Shown: positions 34,449 through 42,381 of the stretch, piece after piece | Layout: each line of letters begins with the position of its first letter | How positions within the stretch are numbered: the stretch's first letter is position 1 | Origin: JADJOY01 sp046331705 [NCBI: bacterium] | GTDB taxonomy: Bacteria; JADJOY01 | Assembly (NCBI GenBank): GCA_046331705.1 | Contig: JAXLQJ010000019.1 | Location: forward strand, 1 to 64,000 | DNA: 64,000 nucleotides | Direction of reading: 5' to 3' | Position numbers and translations under genes: made by a program | Notes under the pieces: model-generated | What the model was told of the DNA's origin: nothing | Databases searched by the model: none | The model's input: the letters and a program-made list of their open reading frames with translations, nothing else

Positions 34449-34832
34449 TCAGCGCTGGCCGCGAGGGGGCGCATCCGGCGCGGGCGCGAGCAATCCCTGG
34501 ATCCAGGAGTCGATCGCGACCGTGGAGGGCAGGCCGAGCGTCCCGGCGGCGAGCGACACGACCTGCTCGATCTCCGCGCGGCCGATCCCGAGCGCCAGCG
34601 CCTTGCGCACGCCCGAGCGCACCGCACCCTCGCGGAAGGCACCCATCGCGATGCCGAGCTTCACCAGGCGCGCGGTGCGCTCGTCGAGTGGCCCGCGCTC
34701 GCCGGCTTGGCCGATGAGGTCCCACGCGCGGCCGAGATCGGGATAGCGTGCGATGAACTCGGAGTAGGCCGGCGGCGGCTTGGGCAACGACTTCGAGGAG
34801 GCGCGCGACCTCGTGGGCTTGGCCTTCGGCAT
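34449..34832 (-). CDS. Carboxymuconolactone decarboxylase-like protein lacking the CxxC pair
   Basis: 127 aa. The helical core KLGIAMGAFREGAVRSGVRKALALG IGRAEIEQVV matches the CMD/AhpD fold, but the CxxCH redox pair that AhpD uses against peroxides is missing (no cysteines at all), so a decarboxylase-like or structural role is likelier. A basic Lys/Ser/Pro start (1-20) precedes it. The F420-type protein gene starts 486 bp upstream on the same strand and ends 36 bp before this start. Confidence 0.82.
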   Translation of the reverse strand: MPKAKPTRSRASSKSLPKPPPAYSEFIARYPDLGRAWDLIGQAGERGPLDERTARLVKLGIAMGAFREGAVRSGVRKALALGIGRAEIEQVVSLAAGTLGLPSTVAIDSWIQGLLAPAPDAPPRGQR

Positions 34833-34868
34833 GTCTCGTCTCCGGGGCGCCGCTTCGCTGCGACGCGT

Positions 34869-35318
34869 TCAGGCGATGGGGGAGAGCAACACCACCGGGA
34901 TCGGCCGCGTGGTCTTGCGCTGGTAGCTCTCGTAATCGGGATAGATGCCGTTGAGGAGTGGCCAGAGCCGCGCTTGCTCCTCGGCGGTGGCGGCGCGGGC
35001 GCGCACGCGCAGGCGCTCGCCGCCGATCTGGACCTCGGCTTCGCTCGAGGCTTGCAGGTTGAGCCACCACGCCGGCGCGAGATCGGAGCCGCCGTTCGAC
35101 GCCACCACCGCCAGGCTCGCGCCGTCGCGCAGGAAGATGAGCGGCGTGGTGCGCTGCTGGCCGCTCTTCCGGCCGGTGGTCGTGAGCAGCAGGATCGGCG
35201 CCTCGCGGATCTTGCCGAGCGTCTTGCCGCCGCTGCGGCGATAGAGCCAGACGTGGAAGCGCGAGAACCAGCGGACGAACGAGGGCATCGTGAGCAGATC
35301 GGAACCGGGCTTCGCCAT
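34869..35318 (-). CDS. Deazaflavin-dependent nitroreductase family (DUF385) protein
   Basis: 149 aa. The pattern FSRFHVWLYRRSGGK, ILLLTTTGRKSGQQRTTPLIF, VVASNGGSDLAPAWWLNLQA and YESYQRKTTRPIPVVLL is that of the DUF385/F420-dependent oxidoreductase split-barrel family. These reduce nitroimidazoles or quinones in actinobacteria with F420H2; whether this organism makes F420 is not shown here. Co-oriented with the CMD-like gene, 36 bp apart. Confidence 0.87.
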   Translation of the reverse strand: MAKPGSDLLTMPSFVRWFSRFHVWLYRRSGGKTLGKIREAPILLLTTTGRKSGQQRTTPLIFLRDGASLAVVASNGGSDLAPAWWLNLQASSEAEVQIGGERLRVRARAATAEEQARLWPLLNGIYPDYESYQRKTTRPIPVVLLSPIA

Positions 35319-35495
35319 GACTGCGCTCTCCTCGAGGTGGAACCGCGGCCAGTCTAGAGCGTGCGCGGCGCGCGGGCAGCCTCCGCGCCGTGCGCGACGC
35401 GATGGCCGGCCGCGGCGTGGCGCGCGGCGTGGCGCCTTGCGCCCCGTCGCGCCACGCGGGTAGCCTCCGCGCTCGCTTCGCTACCTCGGGACTCC

Positions 35496-35960
35496 ATGAC
35501 ACTCCTCTTCGCTCTCGTCGCGGTGGCGGTCGCCGCGCTCACGTTGGCCTACCTGCGCGAGCGCCGGCTGCTCGCGCGCGATTTTCGCGACGAGGCGGCG
35601 ACCGCGTGCACGTCGGGCGTGAGCCTCTCCATCCACGGGATCGCGATCGGTCGACTCATCTATGCGCTGCGCGACGCCGCGTCGCGCGCGTACCCGGCTC
35701 TGGCGGGCGCGGACATCGCCGCGCTGGTGCGCCGAGGGCTCACGATTCGCTGCGAGGCGTGCGGACCCCTCTCGGAGCGCGCGTTGAACGAGCTGATCGT
35801 CACCCAAGCGAGCATCGCGGCGGGTGGTCAGGATCTCCTCGGCAAGGACGCCGACGTGGCCAATCGCTCGGGCGGCAGCTGTGCCGGCTGCGGGCGCTCG
35901 ATGTTCCGCGCCAGCTTCGATCCCGAAGTGCTGCGCGCGGCCGCCGCGAAGACGGCCTGA
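35496..35960 (+). CDS. Membrane-anchored protein with two Cys pairs
   Basis: 154 aa from ATG 35496. One N-terminal helix (TLLFALVAVAVAALTLAYL) is followed by a cytosolic part with CEACGPLS and CAGCGRS, two CxxC pairs that could bind zinc. No family is recognised. Start selected because the upstream frame lacks an anchor-like start. It stands alone, co-oriented with tag. Confidence 0.6.
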   Translation: MTLLFALVAVAVAALTLAYLRERRLLARDFRDEAATACTSGVSLSIHGIAIGRLIYALRDAASRAYPALAGADIAALVRRGLTIRCEACGPLSERALNELIVTQASIAAGGQDLLGKDADVANRSGGSCAGCGRSMFRASFDPEVLRAAAAKTA

Positions 35961-36197
35961 TCGGGCGCGGCCCCGTGCCGACCGCTCGGCCGGCGGCGGC
36001 TCGCGCCGGACCGCGGCGCTTGCGAGCGACCGACGCTCGGCGCTAACGTCGTCGACCTGTCGCGCGCTCGAGGGAGGGGTGGCGCGCGGCATCCTCGCTT
36101 CGAATCCCGCGGTCGACGAATCGGTGGCGCGCTGCGCCGGGCCGCCTCCGCTTCGTCTCGACGAGGCAGCGGCTGCTGCTCGCGCGCCGGAGGAACG

Positions 36198-36758
36198 ATG
36201 GTGGAACGCTGCGACTGGGCGAACGCCGATGCGCTCTTGGCCACCTATCACGACCGCGAGTGGGGAGTACCGCTGCACGACGACCGCCGCCACTTCGAGT
36301 TCCTGGTGCTGGACGCCATGCAGGCCGGCCTGAGCTGGCTCACCGTGCTCAAGAAGCGGGATGCCTTCCGCAGGGCATTCGACGGGTTCGATCCGCGCCG
36401 CGTCGCGCGCTTCGACGAGAAGCGGATCGAGGCGCTCATGGCGGACGCGAGCATCGTCCGCAACCGCGCCAAGATCGAGGCCGCGGTGCGCAACGCGCGT
36501 GCATTCCTCTGCGTGAAGCAGGAATTCGGCAGCTTCGACGCCTACATCTGGCGATTCGTCGACGGCGAGCCGCGCAAGAACCGCTTCCGACGCATCTCCC
36601 AGGTCCCGGCGAAGACCAAGCAATCGGACGCCATGAGCAAGGACCTGATCGCGCGGAACTTCAGCTTCGTGGGAAGCACCATCTGCTACGCGTACATGCA
36701 GGCCGCGGGCATGGTGAACGATCACCTGGTCGACTGCCATCGCTACGATCGCGTTTGA
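36198..36758 (+). CDS. tag: DNA-3-methyladenine glycosylase I
   Basis: 186 aa; GGAGG (36189-36193) precedes the ATG. Removes 3-methyladenine from alkylated DNA, starting base excision repair. The zinc-snap residues Cys5, His18, His176 and Cys180 match the E. coli Tag positions (Cys4, His17, His175, Cys179). Blocks CDWANADALLATYHDREWGVP, QAGLSWLTVLKKR and NFSFVGSTICYAYMQA are characteristic; helix-hairpin-helix fold. Not part of an obvious operon. Confidence 0.95.
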   Translation: MVERCDWANADALLATYHDREWGVPLHDDRRHFEFLVLDAMQAGLSWLTVLKKRDAFRRAFDGFDPRRVARFDEKRIEALMADASIVRNRAKIEAAVRNARAFLCVKQEFGSFDAYIWRFVDGEPRKNRFRRISQVPAKTKQSDAMSKDLIARNFSFVGSTICYAYMQAAGMVNDHLVDCHRYDRV

Positions 36759-36922
36759 GCCGCGGTCCCGGCCGAGGCGAATGCGACGGCGGGCGCGCGG
36801 AACGGGCGCGCTTCGAGACGCTGCCTCGGCGCGCTGTTAAAGTCGCGCTCTCTCAGCAACGATCCCATCTCTCCACGACGAGCACGCCCCGCGGCGGACG
36901 GCGCTCGCCCGCGGGAGCGCTC

Positions 36923-37579
36923 ATGGCCGAATGGACGATCATCCTGGGTAACAAGAACTACTCGTCGTGGTCGCTCCGGCCGTGGCTGGTGCTCGAGCAC
37001 GTGGGCGTGCCCTATGCCGAGGAGGTGATCCAGCTCGATCAAGAGGACACCAAGGAGCTGATCCTGCGGCACTCGCCCTCGGGTCGCGTGCCGTGCCTCC
37101 ACCATGGTCCGCTGATCGTCTGGGATTCGCTGGCGATCTGCGAGTACCTGAACGAATGCTTCCCCGCGAAGCAGCTCTGGCCCGCCGATGCGAAGGCTCG
37201 CATGGTGGCGCGCGCGGTGAGCGCCGAGATGCACGCCGGCTTCCCCGCGCTGCGCGAGTGCATGCCGATGAACATTCGCGCGTCGAAGCCGGGCAAGGGC
37301 CGTACCCCGGCGAGCGAGCTCGACATTCGCCGCGTGGTGGAGATCTGGCGCTCGTGTCGCGGCCGGTTCGGCGACGGTGGCCCCTTCCTCTTCGGTCACT
37401 TCACCATCGCTGACGCGATGTTCGCGCCGGTGGTAACGCGCTTCCGCACCTACGAGGTGCCGCTCACGGGCTCGGCCGCCGACTACGCGAGCGCGATCTG
37501 GGCGCTGCCGAGCCTCGAGAAATGGGTCGCGGCGGCGAAGATCGAGCCGTGGTCGAACCCCAAGTACGACGCGATCTGA
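36923..37579 (+). CDS. Glutathione S-transferase family protein
   Basis: 218 aa. The thioredoxin-like N-domain reads MAEWTIILGNKNYSSWSLRPW, with Ser in SSW as likely catalytic residue, then SPSGRVPCLHHGPLIVWDSLAICEYL (cis-Pro and gamma-Glu-binding DS). The all-helical C-domain carries FGHFTIADAMFAPVV. This is the 'NYSSWSLRPW' GST group, which probably acts on glutathione conjugates. Separate from the second GST at 62440. Confidence 0.88.
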   Translation: MAEWTIILGNKNYSSWSLRPWLVLEHVGVPYAEEVIQLDQEDTKELILRHSPSGRVPCLHHGPLIVWDSLAICEYLNECFPAKQLWPADAKARMVARAVSAEMHAGFPALRECMPMNIRASKPGKGRTPASELDIRRVVEIWRSCRGRFGDGGPFLFGHFTIADAMFAPVVTRFRTYEVPLTGSAADYASAIWALPSLEKWVAAAKIEPWSNPKYDAI

Positions 37580-37610
37580 ACGGGTGACGGGCGCAACGGG
37601 CGGGTGACTC

Positions 37611-37991
37611 GTGACCGATCACCCGTACGCACCGCCCGTCGACTCGGCGTTCGACGATCCCCCCGCGCCCGTCGACCGGCTCGCGTGCCCGAGCTGCGGC
37701 AGGCGCGGAGTGTCGTTCTGGCTCGTGTGGATCTGCGGCTCGCTCGCCCGCCCGCGTTGCACCGCGTGCGGGGCGGCGCTTCGCATCGAGAAGCGCGGTG
37801 GGCTTCGCTTCGCCGGCTACGCGATCGGCTCGGCGCTCGGCGCGGCGCTGGTGCTGAACGTCCGGAACGAGTGGTTCTCGTGGTGGCTCTTCGCGCTGGC
37901 GACCGGCGCGGGATTCGCCCTCGACGCCTGGTGCGACCGCCGCGTCGTGCAGTTCGTCGCCAGCAGCCCGGCCACGGGCCGCGGCCTGTGA
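37611..37991 (+). CDS. Zinc-ribbon protein with two membrane helices
   Basis: 126 aa from GTG 37611. CPSCGRRG and CTACGAAL form a zinc-ribbon-like pair; two hydrophobic helices follow (FAGYAIGSALGAALVL and WWLFALATGAGFALDAW). No family is recognised. The next gene starts 15 bp after the stop, so they should be co-transcribed. Confidence 0.55.
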   Translation: MTDHPYAPPVDSAFDDPPAPVDRLACPSCGRRGVSFWLVWICGSLARPRCTACGAALRIEKRGGLRFAGYAIGSALGAALVLNVRNEWFSWWLFALATGAGFALDAWCDRRVVQFVASSPATGRGL

Positions 37992-38006
37992 GCACGGTCC
38001 ACCGCC

Positions 38007-38843
38007 GTGAGGCTCGACCTCGGCTTCGCTGGCGTCGGATTGGCGCTGCTGGTGCCGAGCGTGTGGCTCTGCCGTCGACCGTTCTCCGCTCCCGTCTCAC
38101 CCCGTGGACGCGCTGCGCTCGATCCGCCCGTCGCGGCCGAAGCCGATCCGTCGAACGTCTATCGAACGCCGACCGGTGCCGAGGGCTGCTCGCTCCCTGA
38201 GCCGTCGGCGTTCTTCCGCTCGCTGCGCCACCAAGAGATCGCGGCGCGGTTCGCGGTCGCGGGGGTTCTCGCCGGCCTTCTCGACGCGCCGGTCTTCGCT
38301 TGGGCGCAAGGAGATCCGTACACCGCCTTCCCATTCGTGTTGCTCCACGCGAACGTGCTGCTCGCCGTGCTCGCTGCATCGGTGTGGCAGCAGCCTGCAG
38401 CGCGCCGCCGGCGAGAGTTCGTGGCGACGCTCGTGAGCGAGCGCGGTGTCGCGAGCGACGCGATCGTCGACGCGCCGTGCGTCGACGTGTGGGCTCACGC
38501 TGGCTCGAACGGCTCCGGCACCACGATCGACGACGTGGGCTTCGTGGGCGTAGAGGGCGGGCGGCTCCTGCTCCGGACGGACTCGCGAGATCTTCGCATC
38601 GATCGCTCGCAGGTCGACGGGGTGGCGCGCTGTCGCCTTCGCGGCGCGACGATGAGCGTGCTCTTCGGGGTGCGCGCGGTCGCGTTGCGGTGGCGCCCCG
38701 AGCCCGCGGGTCCCGCCGTGTGGCTCTATCTCCTGGCCCGCGACGGCGAGTCTGCGTTCACGATCAAGCGGCGGAACGATGCGCTCGCGGCTCGGATCGT
38801 CGACTGGCGGACGGAACCGTCGACGGTGCCGGTGCGCGCGTGA
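38007..38843 (+). CDS. Membrane protein of unknown function with hydrophilic C-terminal domain
   Basis: 278 aa. One helix at 7-22 (FAGVGLALLVPSVWLC), two more around 75-125 (VAGVLAGLLDAPVFAW; VLLHANVLLAVLAASVW), then a beta-rich soluble part resembling a PH-like domain (GGRLLLRTDSRDLRIDRSQVDGV). Unknown family. The last 80 bp overlap the convergent metallophosphoesterase gene. Operon partner: the zinc-ribbon gene upstream. Confidence 0.55.
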   Translation: MRLDLGFAGVGLALLVPSVWLCRRPFSAPVSPRGRAALDPPVAAEADPSNVYRTPTGAEGCSLPEPSAFFRSLRHQEIAARFAVAGVLAGLLDAPVFAWAQGDPYTAFPFVLLHANVLLAVLAASVWQQPAARRRREFVATLVSERGVASDAIVDAPCVDVWAHAGSNGSGTTIDDVGFVGVEGGRLLLRTDSRDLRIDRSQVDGVARCRLRGATMSVLFGVRAVALRWRPEPAGPAVWLYLLARDGESAFTIKRRNDALAARIVDWRTEPSTVPVRA

Positions 38844-39693
38844 GCTCGAGGAGCGCCATCTCGGGCGGGCAATTGAAGCGCACCGGCAGCACGGTCCAGC
38901 CGAGGCCGCGCGAAACGAAGAGCTGGGTGCGCGCCGTGGCGACGAGACCGCTCGCGTAGCGCCAGTTGCGGATCGGCAGCGTCAGCGCGCCCGCGAATGG
39001 CAGGCGAACCTGGCCGCCGTGGGTGTGCCCGCTCAGCATGAGGTCGACGCGCGCGCCGAAGGGTGCGTCGGCGGTGTCGGGGTTGTGCGCCAGCACGATT
39101 CGCGGCTCGTTCGTGGGCACGCCGGCGAGCACGCGATCGATCGACACCTCGTCTTCCCAGAGGTCGCCCGTGCCGGCGAGCCACAGGCGCCCATCCTCAC
39201 GCTCGATGGCGACCCGCGAATGAACGCGTGAGATGCCGGCGTCGGCGAGGAGCTCCTTCGCGCGCGACCCGTCGGCGTAGTGGTCGTGATTTCCGAGCAC
39301 GGCGTGGACGCCGAGCGGCGCCCGCAGCCGAGACAGGGCGGCGATGACCCATTCGAGGGCGGCCCGGGCGTCGTCTCCGTGTACGTAATCACCCGTGAGC
39401 GCGATCAGATCACACGGGATCCCCGCGGCCCGCGAAACGATGCGCGACACCAGCTCGCGCCCCATCCAGGGCCCGTGGTGGATGTCGGAGAGCTGGAGGA
39501 TGCGCAGGCCGTCGAGCGAGGGCGGCAGATCGGCGATCGCGATGCGCTGGTGGCTGAGCCGCACGAGCAACCGCTCGACGAAGAGCGCGTAGCTGGCGAG
39601 GCCACCCGTGGCGCCCAGCGCGAGGCCGCCCACGAAGCGCCGACGGGCGAGCAGCGGCGGCGAAGCGCTCGCGGGCGCACCGGTCTCGGTCAT
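38764..39693 (-). CDS. Metallophosphoesterase with probable Tat signal
   Basis: 309 aa from ATG 39693. ARRRFVGGLALGATGG near residue 20 resembles a twin-arginine signal (RRxF). Metal motifs: LQLSDIHHGP, LTGDYVHGDD, LGNHDHYADG, and LSGHTHGGQVRLP, the YaeI/LpxH-like calcineurin pattern with a substrate-binding NHD and GHTH. Periplasmic or membrane-facing phosphodiester hydrolysis, perhaps of lipids (UDP-sugar diphosphate or phospholipid). Overlaps the ankyrin gene by 4 bp at its start and the unknown membrane gene by 80 bp at its end. Confidence 0.88.
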   Translation of the reverse strand: MTETGAPASASPPLLARRRFVGGLALGATGGLASYALFVERLLVRLSHQRIAIADLPPSLDGLRILQLSDIHHGPWMGRELVSRIVSRAAGIPCDLIALTGDYVHGDDARAALEWVIAALSRLRAPLGVHAVLGNHDHYADGSRAKELLADAGISRVHSRVAIEREDGRLWLAGTGDLWEDEVSIDRVLAGVPTNEPRIVLAHNPDTADAPFGARVDLMLSGHTHGGQVRLPFAGALTLPIRNWRYASGLVATARTQLFVSRGLGWTVLPVRFNCPPEMALLELTRAPAPSTVPSASRRSEPRAHRSAA

Positions 39694-40340
39694 TCGAGCA
39701 GCGCTCGGAGGACGTCCTGGCCGGACGGCACCAGATCGGCGGCGCGCTTCGCCTCGTCGTTGGTTTGTCCCGGGTCCGCTCCCGCGGCCAGCAAGAGCTC
39801 GACCATGTCGCGGTTGGCGTGCTGCGCGGCCTGGTGCAGCAGCGTCCAACCGCCGTGCTGTGGCTCGTTGGGCGGAGTGCCCGCGGCGAGCAGCAAGCCG
39901 ACCACGGCGGTGTGGTTGCCAGCCGCGGCCGCATGGCATGGCAGGTTGGCGAGCCCGTTGCGCGAGCGCACCCTCACGTCCGCACCGTGGCGCAGCAGCC
40001 AGAGGCATGCGGGCGCATGCCCGAAATGGGCGGCGAGATGGAGGGGCGACCAGCCGTCGGCGCTCCACTCGGCGAGGGAGCGGGGATCGGCGCCGGCCAG
40101 GGCGGCCAGTCGCGCCGCGTCGCCGCGTGCGGCAGCGAGCGGGGCAGGGTAGGGCGCGCCTGCGGCGAGCAGCGCTTCCTGGGCGGCGGGGTTTCGCCAG
40201 TAGATCGCGATCACCAGCGGGCTCATGCCCTCCGCCGTGACGGCCTCGACCAGGCCGGGATCCTCGCCGAGCAGAGCCGCAAGGCGCGCTGCATCGCGGT
40301 TCTTGATGGCATCGACGAGCGCATCGAGCGTCGCGGTCAT
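39690..40340 (-). CDS. Ankyrin repeat protein
   Basis: 216 aa. Repeats carry the ankyrin consensus D-G-W-T/S-P-L-H-x-A-A: GMSPLVIAIYW, GWSPLHLAAHFGHAPAC, GLANLPCHAAAAGNHTAV, GWTLLHQAAQHANRDMVELL; at least five units across the length. Binds other proteins; no catalytic site. The stop overlaps the ATG of the downstream metallophosphoesterase gene (ATGA), a coupling that suggests it modulates or accompanies that enzyme, although the latter has an export signal and the ankyrin protein does not. Confidence 0.88.
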   Translation of the reverse strand: MTATLDALVDAIKNRDAARLAALLGEDPGLVEAVTAEGMSPLVIAIYWRNPAAQEALLAAGAPYPAPLAAARGDAARLAALAGADPRSLAEWSADGWSPLHLAAHFGHAPACLWLLRHGADVRVRSRNGLANLPCHAAAAGNHTAVVGLLLAAGTPPNEPQHGGWTLLHQAAQHANRDMVELLLAAGADPGQTNDEAKRAADLVPSGQDVLRALLE

Positions 40341-40359
40341 CGCGGATCTCCTCGCCTCG

Positions 40360-41700
40360 TCATCGTTCGATCGAGACGCCGCGTGTTTCGAGCTTGTAGC
40401 CGGCTTGGCTGGAGTTGGCGGAGAGGTCGCGCGTCAGGTTCGAGACCACGGCGACCAGGTCGGTGCGCTGGTTCCAGCTCGGGATCCGGATCGCGGCGTC
40501 GGTGTGGACCGGCCCCACGAGCGCACGCTCGATCTGGTAGCGGCCGAGCTCGGGGTCGAAGGCCATGACGCTCACCGCCCAGCGTACGCCGAATTGCCCG
40601 GTGAATCGCAGCTCGCCGTCGGTGGTGGCCGGGTCGGGCGCGAAACGCACGTAGTTCGTGCCGAGGTTGCGCGGTGCGTCGCCCCCGGACTTGCGCTGTG
40701 CTGGCGCCGGCCCGAGCGCGCCCGATACGCGAACGCTGCCGAAGAGCGTCGCGAAGCGTGCCGCTTCCGCGTAGCCCGTGCCATCGGCGTGCTCCCCGAT
40801 CCGATAGTTCCACTCCGCGTAGGTCTGGAAGTCGCTCTCGAGATCTCCGCCGGTCTGCTGCAGCACGGCGTCGGTGGCCGTGAGGGCGTCCGCGCCGGTT
40901 GCCATCGTCTCGAAGATGCGGCGGAGCAGCCGGGGGTCGCCCCCGCGGCTCTCGGCGATGTACTTGGACCACAGCGGAACGTAATCGCGGCGTGCATCGC
41001 GATCGTGCAGGCTGAGCTCCGGCTTCCCCATGCGCTGACTCAGCAGCGTCTGGATCACCAGGACGTCCTTGGGCAGCGTGCTCGAGAGCAGCTCGAGCGC
41101 CTCCACGGCGTGGTATTGGGCGACGTTCTCCTCCAGGAACCGTTCCATGTCGGATCCCTGGTACGGGTTGGTGGCGAGCTGCACCGCGTGACCGAGCTCG
41201 TGGACGAAGACGCTGCGCACGTAGTTCTCGGTGAAGAAGATCACCTCGGGGTGCTTGCTCGGATCGCTGCCGGGGGTGATGTCGGTGTTGACGTAGATGT
41301 AGCTCGAGGCCGGGGTGGCGCCGGGGAAGGTGAGGCCATTGGCGGATTGCTCGCCGCCGCGGGCGAAGAAGCTCATGAGATAGACGTCGTAGCGATCATC
41401 GCCGCCTGCGCCGTCATCGGCGGGAGGAGCCGTCCAGCCGCCGCGATCGACCAGCTCGCTCCAGCCGAGCGCGAGCGCTTCGCGCGCCCACTCGACCAGC
41501 TGCTCCGGCGCTGCATCGGCACCCGAGCGCGTGAAGTGGACGACGAGATGCCCATCGTCGGTCACGACCCGCTCCTCGGGACCGCTCAGGATCGTGGGGT
41601 TGGCGGGCGAGCCGCCCGGCGCGCCGCCCGACCCGCCGCACCCGAGCGCGAGCGCCGCCGCCAACGGCGCCATCCGCGCCAGACGAAGAGTGGATCGCAT
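40360..41700 (-). CDS. Predicted lipoprotein metalloprotease with HELGH motif
   Basis: 446 aa from ATG 41700. Signal peptide with lipobox ALGC (Cys21). HELGH at 167-171 in SVFVHELGHAVQL matches the zincin HExxH, and ERFLEENVAQYHAVEAL 15-30 residues later may supply a third ligand (Glu). The C-terminal half is beta-rich (ELRFTGQFGVRWAVSVMAF) and resembles the MXAN_6640 family of myxobacterial putative metalloproteases; that assignment is from memory. Secreted, substrate unknown. It lies 19 bp downstream of the ankyrin gene end on the opposite reading order. Confidence 0.75.
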   Translation of the reverse strand: MRSTLRLARMAPLAAALALGCGGSGGAPGGSPANPTILSGPEERVVTDDGHLVVHFTRSGADAAPEQLVEWAREALALGWSELVDRGGWTAPPADDGAGGDDRYDVYLMSFFARGGEQSANGLTFPGATPASSYIYVNTDITPGSDPSKHPEVIFFTENYVRSVFVHELGHAVQLATNPYQGSDMERFLEENVAQYHAVEALELLSSTLPKDVLVIQTLLSQRMGKPELSLHDRDARRDYVPLWSKYIAESRGGDPRLLRRIFETMATGADALTATDAVLQQTGGDLESDFQTYAEWNYRIGEHADGTGYAEAARFATLFGSVRVSGALGPAPAQRKSGGDAPRNLGTNYVRFAPDPATTDGELRFTGQFGVRWAVSVMAFDPELGRYQIERALVGPVHTDAAIRIPSWNQRTDLVAVVSNLTRDLSANSSQAGYKLETRGVSIER

Positions 41701-41842
41701 CGCAACCTCCGACTCGGACCGTGTCCCGGAGGATCCACTTAGCACAGCGGCCTTTACTTTTCGCGCGACGCGGCCCGACGATCCCGGCGCGTCGCGCGAT
41801 CAGAGGACATGCTGGTGCGGCGCTGCTAACCTCGCGCGACTC

Positions 41843-42334
41843 ATGAAGAGCTCATCCGAACCCAAGCGACCGCGTGTGCTGCTCGTCGACGACGAGCCCG
41901 AGGCGCTCACGACGCTCGCGGCCATCCTGACGCGCGACTACGACGTCGTGAGCACCCCGAATGCCCTCGCGGCGATGCAGGAGCTGAGCCGACACACGTG
42001 CGACGCGGTCATCACCGACGAGCGCATGCCCGGGATGGCGGGCACCCGCTTCCTCGGCTTCGTGTTCCGGACGTACCCAGACACGGCACGACTGATTCTC
42101 ACCGCCTACAGTGATTCGGAAGCGATGCTTCGCGCCATCAACGAAGGCGAGGTCGAGCGCTTTCTGCTCAAGCCCGTGCAGCCCACGCTGCTGCGCGAAT
42201 CACTCGCCGAGCTCATCGAGCGTCATCGCCGCGAGGTCGCGGATCGCACGCGAACGGACGAGCTCGTCCGGCGCAACGCCGAGCTCGAGGCGTGGGTCCG
42301 CGAGCTCAGCGAGTCGCGCCGCAAGCGCGGCTGA
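41843..42334 (+). CDS. Stand-alone response regulator (CheY-like plus coiled-coil tail)
   Basis: 163 aa from ATG 41843. Acidic pair in LLVDDEPEA, phospho-acceptor Asp59 in VITDERMPGM, Thr in ILTAYSD and Lys110 in FLLKPV complete the receiver. A charged helix (about 118-160: AELIERHRREVADRTRTDEL) extends the C-terminus as a coiled coil. No output domain. No histidine kinase is adjacent. Similar PAS/HK partners often reside elsewhere. Confidence 0.88.
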   Translation: MKSSSEPKRPRVLLVDDEPEALTTLAAILTRDYDVVSTPNALAAMQELSRHTCDAVITDERMPGMAGTRFLGFVFRTYPDTARLILTAYSDSEAMLRAINEGEVERFLLKPVQPTLLRESLAELIERHRREVADRTRTDELVRRNAELEAWVRELSESRRKRG

Positions 42335-42381
42335 CCGACGACGCGGCGCCGAGGCTTCGGTCGACGGAGCCCGGGTGATCT

